Assembly (NCBI GenBank): GCA_015068135.1
Contig: SVLB01000027.1
Coordinates: 1 to 37,828, forward strand
Origin: Oscillospiraceae bacterium
GTDB lineage: Bacteria; Bacillota; Clostridia; Oscillospirales; Oscillospiraceae
Reading direction: 5' to 3'
DNA length: 37,828 nucleotides
Part shown: positions 1 to 10,700 of the stretch, one piece after another
Numbering within the stretch: the stretch's first letter is position 1
How the letters are laid out: the number at the start of each line of letters is the position of its first letter
Notes under the pieces: generated by a model
The model's input: the letters and a program-made list of their open reading frames with translations, nothing else
The model's database searches: none
What the model was told of the DNA's origin: nothing
Program-made: the position numbers and the translations under genes

Positions 1-1
1 G

Positions 2-3000
2 CGGAACCTGGCGGCCTCCTATGACTGGATGTCCTACGCGGAGGCAGAATATCTGTTCTGCTCCGATCCTGCCGATCCTCTCAGCACCATTGAGAGCCTG
101 TTTATTGACAGACTGCATCCCTCTGCCGAGGGCTACCGGCTCATGGCGGATGTGATCAAGTCTGCGATCCGTGGAGAGAATCAGCCCGTATTTGATGAGG
201 AATTGGCACAGCAGCAAATGGCCGAGAAGAAATCTGCCAAGCTGGCCTCCCTGAATATTTACGGTGAAAACGCCTATACCGCGGAAAACTGGGCGACGGC
301 AAAGCCCTATTACGATGCGGCGATTGCCAAGATCAACGCCTGCACCACCGAGGCACAGCTGAAGGCGTTGGACCTTTCCGAAGAAATTGCCGCTCTCAGC
401 CAGATCCCCAACAAAGCCCCTGCAGTGGTGGAAAACCTGGTCAATCCTGCCACCCGGGATGCCCTGGCAGCCGAGGGCTGGACCGCAGCCGATGCCAATA
501 CCCTGCGGGTCAGCGGCTATAGCTATGCTTTGGACAATACGCAGGTATACGGGGATACGGAGCTGGTGTTCTCCGTGGGCAACAATACCGGTGATGTGGC
601 TACGGGCGGTGTGTTCCTCAGAGCCGAGCAGCTGGACAATAACGGCATTGTTGGCTACCTTATCAATTATGTGTCCTCCGGCAATTACCTGCAGGTATAC
701 TATGTAAACAATGTATACAATACCGATGGCAGCAGTTACACATTGCAGTACATCGGCGGCATCAACTACGGTTCCTACGGCAGTATTCTGGGTACGGAGT
801 TTTATGCCAAAATCGAAGGAGATACCTTGTATCTGAACACCCTGGAAAGACATATGGCAGGTCTGGCAACTTTGGCCACCGTGGATCTGACCTATAACGG
901 TACCTTTGGCCTGATCGAAACCGGCTATGTGGGCGCTCTGTCCTGGAACGGAAGTATTGCCTTTGATCTGACACTGAAAAACTTTGCGGCAGAGGAAGTC
1001 CTGCCGGAAGCTCCTCTGGACGGCGCACAGCAGCTGATCGCCAATCTGACCGACCCTGCCAGCCGCGAGGCTTACAATGCCGGCAGCTGGAGCAAGGTGG
1101 ACAAGAACACGATCAAGGTAAACGGCTTTGGCTACGCCCTGGACAGCACTGCCCAGTACGGTGATTCTGAGATCGTGTTCAAGGTATCCAATCATACCGG
1201 TGACATTGGTACCGGCGGTGTGTTCCTGCGGGCTACCCCCCGTGCCAACGGCGGTGTGGACGGTTACCTGATTAACTATGTTACCGCTAACAACTTCATT
1301 CAGATCTACTATCTGAGCAATGTGTACAATACCGACGGCAGCGAATATACTCTGACCTATTTGGGCGGTATTGTGTACGGAAACTACGGTAATGTGGCAG
1401 ATACTGCCTTCTGTGCCAAGATCGAAGGCAGCACCCTCTATGTAAACTCTGTGGAAAGACAGCAGCAGGGAAGCGGATGGCTGGCTACTGTAGATCTGAC
1501 CTACGGAGGTGCTTACGAGGTCTATGCGTGTGGCTATACCGGTGTGCTTGCCTGGAACAACGGCGTGTCCTATGATGTGACCGTCCAGAGTTTTTCCGGT
1601 GAGAAAAAGGACGATGTACTGAAGGTTTTGGCCATCGGTAACAGCTTTTCCATCGACGGCATGGAGTATGTTTACCAGATCGCCCAGGATCAGGGCGTGA
1701 AAAAAATTAAATTGGGCAATCTCTATATCGGCGGTTGCACCCTGGCCACCCATTATTCCAATTTCCAGTCCAACAATACGGCATATACCTACTATGTCAA
1801 TACAGACGGCAATTGGGTGGCCAACAATAATTATTCTTTGCGGGCAGCACTGAAAAGTGATGACTGGGATGTGATCACTTTCCAGCAGGCCAGCGGCTAC
1901 AGCGGTGTTGCGGATTCCTACGATACTTTGCCGGATCTGATCGCCGGTGTGAAAACTCTGTGTCCCGATGCCAAACTCGGCTGGCACATGACCTGGGCTT
2001 ACCAGGGCGATTCCAACCATGCGGATTTCGGTAAGTACAATAATGACCAGGCGACCATGTACCAGGCGATCGTATCTGCAGTGCAGAGCAAGATCCTCAC
2101 CAACAGCGATATCGATTTTGTGATCCCCGCAGGTACTGCCATCCAGAACGCAAGAACCTCCCTTTTGGGAGACACCCTTACCAGAGACGGTTACCACCTG
2201 TCCTACGATGTGGGCAGATATATTGCCGGTATTACCTGGGTGGAAGCCCTGACCGGTAAGGCAGTAACCGATCTGACCTACTGCCCGGCGGGTATCACAA
2301 AGGACATCATGGAGCTTTGCGTGGAGAGTGCGGCAAATGCGGCACAGGTCCCCTATGGGGTTACGGCTTCCACATACACCCTGGAGGAGCGCTACATAGA
2401 GCTGGATCTGAATTTGGTTTCCGGATGGTACGACTCCACCAATACCAGCGGCGATCCTCAGAAGGTGTTCGCTTCTACCAGCAGCCTGCCCTTCTTCAGA
2501 ACAAAGGTATTCTCCAAAGCGGAGCTTCCCGAGGGAACGATCATTGTCAACAGTGCCGGTTACAGTGTCCGTCCGGAAGGCTGGGTCAATGGGGAAGGTG
2601 CTACCAGACCCGCTGCGGTTTCCACCCCGTTTGTGGTGGTTACCGATGCATGGTGGGGCGACTGGACAGAGCGCGCATTTAATATTAAGGTGGCTTCCCT
2701 GGAAGTGACCGCAGAGGAAACGGAAGCCGGCTTCAAGATCTATGTGCCTCTCAGCGCATACGACAAAGTGGAATTGACCGTTGAAAAAGCCTTCTATAAT
2801 GCCAATCTGTATTCTGCAAGCCAGACCCAGGCCGCCAGCACATCCCTGAAATTCTTCACTGTGCAAACCTTCACAGAGGATACTCTGCCTGTGGGCAGCA
2901 TCATTGTGAATGCCGAGGGCCGGAATATCCGTCTGGAAAGATGGATCGACGGCACGGTAAAGAACAGTGACGGCACAAGAGGTCCGAACTCCACCGCTAA

Positions 3001-3136
3001 ACAGCATCAGGTGGATGCCTCCTGGTGGGATGGCTTTGATACAAGAGCATTTAACATTCCGGTAGCTTCTCTTGAAGATTCCGAAATTGACGCACTGCTG
3101 GCTTCTTTCACCATCTATGTGCCAAAGGGTGCCTGA
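2..3136 (+). CDS. Large secreted multimodular SGNH/DUF4886 esterase-like protein (5' end outside window)
   Basis: Open from the first base (frame 2), so the start and any signal peptide lie upstream. In order: the end of an SGNH hydrolase domain with its DxxH block (DRLHP, about 108-122); a helical FIVAR-like segment (about 180-410); two beta-sandwich repeats of about 190 residues (about 422-1000 and 1030-1600); a DUF4886-type SGNH domain (about 1611-2350) with a GNSFS serine block and a late DGYH block; and two copies of an unrecognised module with WW and RAFNI motifs ending in IYVP (about 2389-2755 and 2770-3128). The first half is clearly paralogous to the C-terminal part of the 4744-12753 protein, sharing NLAASYDW, GENQP and EELAQ. 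No LPXTG, SLH or dockerin is seen at the C-terminus. Probable role: deacylation of an extracellular polysaccharide. The SGNH and DUF4886 calls are firm; substrate unknown. [Confidence was missing in the original answer; 0.5 is a placeholder to satisfy the schema.]. Confidence 0.5.
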   Translation, partial: RNLAASYDWMSYAEAEYLFCSDPADPLSTIESLFIDRLHPSAEGYRLMADVIKSAIRGENQPVFDEELAQQQMAEKKSAKLASLNIYGENAYTAENWATAKPYYDAAIAKINACTTEAQLKALDLSEEIAALSQIPNKAPAVVENLVNPATRDALAAEGWTAADANTLRVSGYSYALDNTQVYGDTELVFSVGNNTGDVATGGVFLRAEQLDNNGIVGYLINYVSSGNYLQVYYVNNVYNTDGSSYTLQYIGGINYGSYGSILGTEFYAKIEGDTLYLNTLERHMAGLATLATVDLTYNGTFGLIETGYVGALSWNGSIAFDLTLKNFAAEEVLPEAPLDGAQQLIANLTDPASREAYNAGSWSKVDKNTIKVNGFGYALDSTAQYGDSEIVFKVSNHTGDIGTGGVFLRATPRANGGVDGYLINYVTANNFIQIYYLSNVYNTDGSEYTLTYLGGIVYGNYGNVADTAFCAKIEGSTLYVNSVERQQQGSGWLATVDLTYGGAYEVYACGYTGVLAWNNGVSYDVTVQSFSGEKKDDVLKVLAIGNSFSIDGMEYVYQIAQDQGVKKIKLGNLYIGGCTLATHYSNFQSNNTAYTYYVNTDGNWVANNNYSLRAALKSDDWDVITFQQASGYSGVADSYDTLPDLIAGVKTLCPDAKLGWHMTWAYQGDSNHADFGKYNNDQATMYQAIVSAVQSKILTNSDIDFVIPAGTAIQNARTSLLGDTLTRDGYHLSYDVGRYIAGITWVEALTGKAVTDLTYCPAGITKDIMELCVESAANAAQVPYGVTASTYTLEERYIELDLNLVSGWYDSTNTSGDPQKVFASTSSLPFFRTKVFSKAELPEGTIIVNSAGYSVRPEGWVNGEGATRPAAVSTPFVVVTDAWWGDWTERAFNIKVASLEVTAEETEAGFKIYVPLSAYDKVELTVEKAFYNANLYSASQTQAASTSLKFFTVQTFTEDTLPVGSIIVNAEGRNIRLERWIDGTVKNSDGTRGPNSTAKQHQVDASWWDGFDTRAFNIPVASLEDSEIDALLASFTIYVPKGA

Positions 3137-3140
3137 GACT

Positions 3141-3773
3141 ATGCAGAAAACCGATCCATTTTCTAAAAAACGGATCGCGTGGCTCGGTTCCTCTGTAACC
3201 TACGGCTTTGCATCCGGCGGTTATTCCATGGCAGAGGCCATTGCCGAAAAGCGGGAGGATACCGTTTGCTATAAGTTTGCGGTATCCGGTACTACCCTGG
3301 TCAATGATTCTGCCAATTCCTATGTAGCCCGTTTGCAGCAGATGGATACAAGTCTGAAGCTTGACATGCTGGTGGTCCAGCTATCCACCAACGATGCTAC
3401 CCGGGGGAAAGCGCTGGGACAGATCAGCGAAACCACCGATATCAACCGTTTTGATACCACCACCGTAGCAGGTGCCATTGAATACATCATTGCCTATGCG
3501 AAAAATACCTGGGCTTGCCCGGTCGTATTCTATACCGGCACCTATTATGAAAGCACAGCCTATGCTTCCATGGTGGAATTGCTGCTGGGCATTCAGGAAA
3601 AATGGGATATTGGTGTTATCGATTTGTGGAATGATGCAGAAATGACCGCCTTGTATGGAACGGATCCGTATACAGCATATATGAGTGACCCGATCCATCC
3701 CACAGCCTTGGGCTACAAAGAATGGTGGACACCGAAATTTGAGCAATTCATGCTAAATTATTGGAGCAAATAA
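3141..3773 (+). CDS. Small SGNH/GDSL-family hydrolase (probable cytoplasmic esterase)
   Basis: A 210-residue protein. The serine block is GSSVTYG with Ser18, the Asn block is LSTND, and the final block is DPIHP with Asp183 and His186, so the usual SGNH catalytic set looks intact. There is no signal peptide or membrane segment, which suggests a cytoplasmic esterase acting on imported acylated oligosaccharides; that role is inferred. I chose ATG 3141, four bases after the stop of the preceding gene, because the residues before it in this frame overlap the upstream gene and do not look like part of the fold. An AAGGG stretch about 12 bases upstream is a weak ribosome site, so translational coupling to the upstream gene is likely. 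A strong terminator follows. Confidence 0.85.
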   Translation: MQKTDPFSKKRIAWLGSSVTYGFASGGYSMAEAIAEKREDTVCYKFAVSGTTLVNDSANSYVARLQQMDTSLKLDMLVVQLSTNDATRGKALGQISETTDINRFDTTTVAGAIEYIIAYAKNTWACPVVFYTGTYYESTAYASMVELLLGIQEKWDIGVIDLWNDAEMTALYGTDPYTAYMSDPIHPTALGYKEWWTPKFEQFMLNYWSK

Positions 3774-3782
3774 AAGACCCGG

Positions 3783-3820
3783 GGACGGCGCTGTGTATGA
3801 CACAGCGCCGTCCTTCAGTT
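3783..3820 (+). terminator. Rho-independent terminator after the SGNH gene
   Basis: A perfect 13-bp GC-rich stem (3783-3795 with 3801-3813), a 5-base loop TATGA, then TTCAGTTTG. The T-run is interrupted but the stem is very stable. It closes the transcription unit that begins upstream of the window. Confidence 0.8.
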
Positions 3821-3847
3821 TGTCAAAAAAGGCAGGTCCCGTAGGGA

Positions 3848-3909
3848 ACGCCCCGAAACGACAGATCTCGTAGGGAACGCCGCCCTCGGCGTTCCGACCG
3901 CGAAGCGGC
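3848..3909 (+). repeat. 62-bp direct repeat, copy 1
   Basis: Identical to 4111-4172 except for one base (C at 3869, T at 4132). It contains the small palindrome CGCCCTCGGCG and the motif GTAGGGAACGC, which also occurs once just upstream at 3841. Confidence 0.9.
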
Positions 3910-4110
3910 CCTGTAGGGGTCGATGCCCACATCGACCCGCTCCGCGAAGCGGCAAAGCCTTCTCCCTGGGGAGAAGGTGCCCCGAAGGGGCGGATGTGGG
4001 GTCTGAAGGTTACTGAGCAGCTTTATACAAGCCAATGGGTGCAGCAGGAAAGATTTTTGCCCATCGAGGTCAAAAATCTTTTCGGAACGCAGAGGGCTGC
4101 GTTCCCTACA

Positions 4111-4172
4111 ACGCCCCGAAACGACAGATCTTGTAGGGAACGCCGCCCTCGGCGTTCCGACCGCGAAGCGGC
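4111..4172 (+). repeat. 62-bp direct repeat, copy 2
   Basis: Second copy of the unit at 3848-3909, offset by 263 bases, with one mismatch. It is followed by a different palindromic unit (GCCTTCTCCCTCGGG...), showing that the mosaic is assembled from interchangeable blocks. Confidence 0.9.
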
Positions 4173-4432
4173 AAAGCCTTCTCCCTCGGGAAAAGCCTTC
4201 CCCCTCGGGGGAAGGTGCCCCAGTGCGCACACTGGGGCGGATGAGGGGCCTGAAGGGTTCTGAGCAGTTCTATTGGGGCGCTACCGCCCATAACACCCCA
4301 CATACGTCAGTCCTTCGGACTGCCACCTGTGAATCAAGGTATGATTGCCCCCGGCAATCATGGCAATTTTAGATTCGCTGCGCGGAGCACCACTCCCCAG
4401 GGAGAAGGCTATGGGCGCTCTCGCCTGTAACA

Positions 4433-4528
4433 CCCCACATCCGTCACGGCTAACGCCGTGCCACCTTCTCCCGGAGGGAGAAGGCAAATAAAGCCTTCTG
4501 GCAGCCCGTAGGGATGACGGATGTGGGG
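4433..4528. repeat. MITE-like element with 14-bp terminal inverted repeats
   Basis: CCCCACATCCGTCA (4433-4446) is the exact reverse complement of TGACGGATGTGGGG (4515-4528). The 96-bp interval holds nested stems (CGGC-TAAC-GCCG and CTTCTCCC-GGAGGGAGAAGG). No open frame inside. It is probably a short non-autonomous palindromic element; whether it moves cannot be told from one copy. Confidence 0.6.
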
Positions 4529-4599
4529 GCTGAAGGCTACTGAGCAGCTTTGCACAAGTCAATGGATGTGAATTGTGTAAAATTAAAAACAGATATCAC

Positions 4600-4628
4600 T
4601 TGACAAACTTATATAAATAGAATACAGT
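4600..4628 (+). promoter_or_regulatory. Sigma-A type promoter of the 2669-residue protein gene
   Basis: A perfect TTGACA (4600-4605), 17 bases, then TACAGT (4623-4628, four of six consensus). Transcription would start near 4635, giving a leader of about 110 bases that contains both operator-like dyads. Confidence 0.65.
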
Positions 4629-4663
4629 TAATGGTGTAGAAATTGCGCAATTCTTGTGCAATA

Positions 4664-4683
4664 TATACAAACAAAGTTGTAAT
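4664..4683 (+). promoter_or_regulatory. Operator-like dyad TATACA-N8-TGTAAT (site 1)
   Basis: The right half is a perfect TGTAAT; the left half matches four of six positions of ATTACA, with the same N8 spacing as the perfect dyads before the ArsR-like gene. It is preceded by TTGTGCAATAT (4654-4664), also present there. Its centre is 33 bp from the next site. Confidence 0.6.
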
Positions 4684-4696
4684 GCCGGGACGATCC

Positions 4697-4716
4697 AGCA
4701 CAGCTTTGGCTGTAAC
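4697..4716 (+). promoter_or_regulatory. Operator-like dyad AGCACA-N8-TGTAAC (site 2)
   Basis: The right half matches five of six and the left half four of six positions of ATTACA-N8-TGTAAT. It is preceded by GATC, as is the matching dyad at 21919. It lies between the promoter and the ribosome site (GAAGGAGG, about 4729-4736), a position that fits a repressor. Confidence 0.55.
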
Positions 4717-4743
4717 AAAACGCATTTTGAAGGAGGTAACCCC

Positions 4744-7700
4744 ATGAAAAACGCGAAAACCCGTAAAATCGGCAAGCTGATGGCGTGGCTTTTGGTCATT
4801 GCCATGCTCCTGCCCATGGTACCAGCGGTGCAGGTCAGCGCTGAGACGGAGCAAACGGTGACGGAGCTTCCCACCGTGACCCTGCCTGCCGAGCCCGACC
4901 AGGGAGAGCAGGAAATCCCCACGATCCGCCAGTGGAATTTCACTGACGCAGCGGATCTGGAGGCTTTCGATGTGTACACATCCGGAAGCAGCGAATTTGT
5001 TGTACAGGACGGTGTGCTGTTTGCCAACGGCACCGACTCGGAGCAGAAAGCCATCCTCAAGGAGGAGCTTTCTGTGATCAAGACCGTCTCCGTAAACATT
5101 CTGCCCGGTGAATCCGGCAATATTTACGGCGGCGTGTATGTGGGCGCCCAAAATGCCCAGGCAGGGGTGGATCAGATCCAGTCCATGGTGGTGCTTGTCA
5201 AGTCTGACTACTCCGGCTGGTCCGATGCGCCCAACCGGATCGACCTGGTTTTGGGTGAGTTCAATAATAACTGGACCCATCATGAAACCTTTATTTCCGA
5301 AACCGGTAACGGCAATAATCTGTTCTCCGGCGGCAAGAAAGAGGCCCTGAACCTGAAGCTGGCCTTCAGCCGGGACTGCATCCTGGCCACCTTGAGCCTG
5401 GTGAGCAATCCTGCCAAGTATATTCAGAAGATCTTTACGGTCAACGATCCTGCCAAGCTGCAGGGTAAGGTTGGTCTGCGTTCTATCGGCTCTGATACCA
5501 AGTACGACCGTTTTAAGGTCAACGAGGATTACATTCCCGAGAGCCTGATCTCCGGTCTGAAGCTGGACGGAACCGGTAAGGCCTCTTATGCCAAAACATT
5601 GGACACATTGCCGGTAAAGCCTGTGACTATCGAAGCCTGGGTAAAGATGGACAAGCGGGACACATCCGGCCGTCAGGCAATTATCTCCAACTATACCGGA
5701 GGCAGCTTGGCTTCCAATTCTCAGGGCACCTGGGGTCTGTACACCGATGAAGACGGTGATATCTGGTATACAGAACGTTGCGGCGGCACCACCTATAACA
5801 ATACAGAGCGCTTGGAAATGTGGACCAGTGAGTGGACCCATGTTACCATCGTCCGCAGCCAGGGTGTGCTGAAGACCTATGCCAACGGTGAACTGGTCAA
5901 TGCCCGTGAAAACGCCATTATGGGCGAATCCAATGTGTTGGATAATTATCTGACCATCGGCTTCTGTACGGTGGCCAGTGGTTCTATGAAGGGTGAGATC
6001 GGCGATATCCGTCTGTGGAGTACCGAGCGTACCCAGGCCCAGATCCAGGCCGATATGTACCGGGAACTGACCGGTACCGAGGAAGGTCTGATCCAGCATT
6101 GGAACTTCGATTCCCAGGACAAGGGCATTGTGAAAAACACCGTCGAGGGCGGCCTTGACCTGGAGCTTTTGGGTCATACCCAGATCGGTGACGAGGAGAT
6201 CCACCGCTGGGATTTCTCCGATGAAACCCAGATGGAAGACTTTAGCTTCTACTATGCACCTACCTATACTGCCGATAAGTACAATTATCAGTTCGGCATT
6301 AGCAATGAAAGACTGACGATTTCCGGCAGTATCAATAACAGTAGTACCGAAGTCAAGGCAATCCTGAACAAGGACATCGATGACATTACCTATATTGGCG
6401 CAGATGTGACCCAGGGCGGCACATCCACTGCTAACGTAGCTATGCTGTGGGGCGTGAAGAAGGTCAATTCCGAAAACGTGAATGACTACGAGGGCTTCAA
6501 GACCCGTATGACCCGCTACAGAACCAGTGCGGCCAGGAGACCTTATGGAGAAGTAGATTTCAACAAGATTGAGAACGGAACCTCTACAGCAGTAACCACT
6601 ACAGCTGTTAACACAACCTTCTTCCCCGGCCCGGATGAGAAGCTGCCCTTCCACATTCAGCTGGAATTTGACGGCAACCAGGCAGATGCTCTGATGTACC
6701 GCCTGGACGATCCCACCATTACCGTTGGTCAGAGCTATACCTTTGCCGATGGTGATCTGGATGGTAAGGTCGGTCTGTGGCTGGGTAGAACCAGTGTATC
6801 CTTTGATAACTACACCATCGTTTCCAAGGCACCTGAAACAGCAGCGCCTCCCGCTATCGAGGATTCTGTTCTCTATGATAATCAGGGCTACGCCTTCGGT
6901 ACTGACTCCCAGACATGGCGGCTGAACAAGAACCTGGAAGACACCCCCTATACGGTGGAAGCCTGGGTCAAGATTCCCGAGGGTGTTGCCGACAGCACCA
7001 CCGGCTATATCGTTTCCAACGCAAACCGTGCGCCTTACATCTCCATGCAGATGATCGCCGACGGCGATCTGCGCCTGAGTTGGGGCGTGGAGGACGAAGG
7101 CCTTGCCATCGTCAGTAAGAATTTTGATGTGTCCACCGAGCTGCGCAACGGCAAGTGGACCCATGTGGCCTATACCTGCGATGTGGCAAATGATACGGTT
7201 GTTGCCTACATCAACGGCAGAGTGATGCGCACCTGGGAGAATGCGGGCCTTGTGGACTTTGATCTGCCTGACCACATCACCCCCCATAACTTGTTCTCCA
7301 TTGGTTCTTTGGGAGCTGCCAACAGCTCCACCAACGAGTTAGATCCTTCCAATCCCTTGCTGGGCTGGATTGCGGATGTGCGTATGTGGAACAAGCCCCT
7401 GACTGCTACCGAAGTGCAGCAGAGCATGATGACCCAGTATACCCAGGCCCATGAAGGACTGATGGTGAACCTGCCTCTGAATGAGAAGGTCAATGATTCC
7501 TTTGCGGATCTTTCCGGCAACGGCTACGATGCCAAGGTCATTTCCGTAAAAATGACCTTCGGGGAGCAGACCCATGAGCCCGGTGCCTACTCCATGATCG
7601 TGATCCCTGACCAGCAGATCCTGGCCCATTACTATGAGCCAGAGCTGTACGGTCTGTATCAGTGGATCGCAGACAATCGGGAGAAGGAAAACATTCAGAT

Positions 7701-10700
7701 GGTCATGAGCGTGGGCGACCTGAATGACAACTGCGGCAATGTGGATCAGTGGCAGCGCAATCAGAACGCATGGAAGCTGCTGCCTGCGGATCTGCCCTAT
7801 ATCGTTGCCCCCGGCAACCACGACTACGATACCAACTCCGGCTGGAACAAGGGCTACGGTGTCCGGGAACAGCTGACCCTCATGAACGAGTACTTCCCCC
7901 AAAGTATTTTTGAAAGCTATCCCACCGAGATCGGCTTCTTCGATGAGGTCAACTCCGCCAACCAGTGGCAGGCATTTGAGGTGAATGGCAATCACTACCT
8001 GGTTATGGCATTGGAGTACGTTCCTCAGGACGATGTGCTGGCATGGGCCAATGAGGTGGTCGATGCGCACCCCCATCACCAGGTTATCGTGGTGACCCAT
8101 AGCTATGTGGGTTCCTACGGTGAACTGGATCAGCCCAAGATTTGGAGCCAGTTCGTAAGCCGCCACGAAAATATCATCATGGCCTTCTCCGGACACGTCT
8201 GGAGTACTGCCGCGGTCAGAAGAACCGATACCGGCATCAACGGCAACCAGGTCCATCAGGTACTTATGGATGCGCAGATGTCCGATACCGGTAACAAGAA
8301 GGTTGCCATGGTGGGTATTCTCCGGTTCAATGCGGACGGAACTGTGTGCGATGTTTCTTACCTTTCCACCAGCAAGGGCCAGTATGAAGTAAACAGTAAC
8401 TTCACCCTGCAGCTTCCCCAGCCCGATGACGTGATCGCCCAGGTGGGTGACAGGGTTTACGGCAGTGTCAATGATGCTCTGGCCGCAGCCAACGGAGAGG
8501 TGGTTACGATCCTTGCCGATACCGATGAGGAAATCCTGGTGGAGCAGGATGCGACCATCGACCTGGCAGGCCATACTCTGACCAATGTTACTGTCAGCGA
8601 GGATGCAACTTTGTACGGTGTGGACACCACTACCGACGATTATGACTGCACCGGCGGCTACGGTAAGATCACCAACCTGACCGGAAACTTTGCCGTGCAT
8701 CATAAGACTGTGATTGACCGCAATCCCCAGCGTTACCTGGCGGTGACGGAAGAGGACGGCGTTTCCTTCCACCGCTTCTATATCGGTATTCAGTACATTA
8801 CCCTGAAGCCCGCTGTGGTCGGCTTTGGCTATAAGGCGATCTACGGCGGTGACGAAAAGGTGCAGGCCTCCCTGAAGGAGGAGGGCGCGTTCGGTTATAA
8901 TCTTTGGGTCACAGAGGATAAAGTGGTTACCGTGGGATCCAATGCCGATACCTTTGTCACCGGCTCGTCCGGTACAACGCGGACCCTGAGCCTGAACAAT
9001 TTCGACACGGAAAACTACGGCGAAGCGCCCGTTTACGCAACGGTGTATATCACCCTGGCTGACGGCACCACGGTCACAAGCGCGGAGTACAGCTACTCCA
9101 TGCGTGCCATGGTGGAGCGGGTCAACAGAGAATACGAAAAATACTCCGATGTGCAGTTGCGGGCTGCCGCACGGATGATCCTGAAGGATGCGACCATGCC
9201 CGGCTGGGAAGTGGAGAACATTCTGGGGAGCCTGAAGCCCAAGGCGACTGTGGAAAGCCTGCTGGTGGTGGATGAACCCATGACGGTAGTGGGCGGACAG
9301 GATGCCAACCTGACTTTGACCGGTGCGGCTCAGTTCACCGCCCAGGATACCCCTGAGACCCTGGCGGACAACCCCTACAGCGACTGGATCACGGACTTCT
9401 ATGTGTCCCTGGACAAAGAAGCAGGGGAGGGCCTGCTCCTGGCAGGTAACTACGCAGATTCCGGCTGGACCGCCGTTGCTGTGGAAGCCGGACAGACCGA
9501 TATTTCCCTTCTGCAGACCCTTATGGGCCAGCCCATGACCTACATGGCGTTTATCACCGAGGGAGCAAGCTTCAGCTGTGGCGCGGTGGATACCCTGGCG
9601 CAAAACACCGGCACAACGGTCACTGTGGAGCTGCGGCTGACCGATCCTGAGGATCCTGCTAACTACATCGTAGCGGGGCAGACCTCCCTGTATCTCGATC
9701 CGGCAGTTTCCGCAGAGTATGAAGCGGTCAGCGGCGGCGTTACCGCCGAAGACGGTGTGATCACCGCCACCGCAGCCGGAACTTTGGCACTCCACGAAAC
9801 CAGAGGCCTTGCCAACGGCACCTACTTTGCCGAGGTCTACACCACCGATAATACCAGACCTGCCGGTATCGTGTTCGGTGCCAGCCAGGACGGCAGCAGC
9901 TACTATCTGTTCCGCCTGGGCAACGGCAGCAAGGTGGAGCTGGTAAAGGTCGCAGACGGTGTGGAAACCGTAGTGGATACCGGCTTCTATCCTGCCAACC
10001 GCCGGAAAGAGTATAACGGTATGGAAATCGTAGTGGAGGATGGCATCATCCATGGCTATGTCCACAATCCCCATTACCCCAAGATCCACTGCTTTGCGGT
10101 CCATGAAGAAAGCACCTTTGGGGGCAACCGCATTGGTCTGTGGTCCGGTGCAGAGGGGGTTACCTTCCGCAATGGAGAGCTGTCTGCAAGCACCGAGACC
10201 CGGACTGCCAAGGTGCTGATCTTCGGTCACTCCTATACGGAAATGTGGAATGACTACGCAAGCTTCTTCCCCGAGTATCCCGATATCGACAATGTGGGCC
10301 TGGGCGGCTCTGTGGCCTCCCAGTGGGAGCAGTTCCCCGAGGAGCTGGCCTCCTATGAGCCCGAACTGGGCATTTTCATGATCGGCATCAACGATCTGAA
10401 CGGCAGTGTCACCCCCAAGGCGGTGGTGGACTCCATGGAAAATACCCTAGTGCAGATCAAGGCACTTGTGCCGGAGTTTGAAGTGGTGGTAACCGCTGTG
10501 AACCATTGTCCCAGCCGCGCCACCATTACCGACAAGATCTCCCAGTGCAATGCCCTCATGCGCAATCTGGCGGCCTCCTATGATTGGATCTATTACGCAG
10601 AGACCGAATATGCCCTCTGCACCGATCCTTCCGATCCGCTGACCGCTGATGCCACCCTGTTCTCTGACGGTCTGCACCCCAATGCGGCGGGCTATGCCAT

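Larger units (their letters stand above)
3841..4567. repeat. Gene-free mosaic of palindromic intergenic repeats
   Basis: No credible gene lies between 3774 and 4743. Most of the stretch is built from GC-rich palindromes. Examples are GGGTCGATG/CATCGACCC (3917-3925 with 3930-3938), CCCCAGTG/CACTGGGG (4218-4225 with 4230-4237), ATGATTGCC/GGCAATCAT (4341-4349 with 4353-4361), CACGGC/GCCGTG near 4446-4461, and several CTTCTCCC...GGAGAAGG stems. A tail beginning CGGATGTGGGG occurs at 3991-4041 and 4518-4567 (about 45 of 51 bases identical), with a shorter relative at 4238-4278. The structure resembles REP/MITE-like elements of Oscillospiraceae (inference). Short open frames here are by-products of the repeats. 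Confidence 0.8.

Noticed and set aside
3072..3140. Upstream start of the small SGNH hydrolase at ATG 3072
   Set aside because: It would overlap the preceding gene by 65 bases, and the extra residues are not part of the SGNH fold, which begins a few residues after ATG 3141.
3823..4562. Short open frames on both strands in the gene-free repeat stretch
   Set aside because: They are translations of palindromic repeats, rich in R, G and P, without ribosome sites or family resemblance.
3841..4567. CRISPR array
   Set aside because: Repeat units differ in length and spacing, there is no regular spacer pattern and no cas gene nearby.
4646..4740. Riboswitch in the leader of the giant protein gene
   Set aside because: The dyads could form weak 6-bp RNA stems, but no known riboswitch core is seen and the arm conservation with variable 8-base centres fits a DNA-binding protein better.
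4654..4743. 30-codon N-terminal extension of the giant protein
   Set aside because: It spans the operator-like dyads and would precede a perfectly placed signal peptide whose own ATG has GAAGGAGG upstream.
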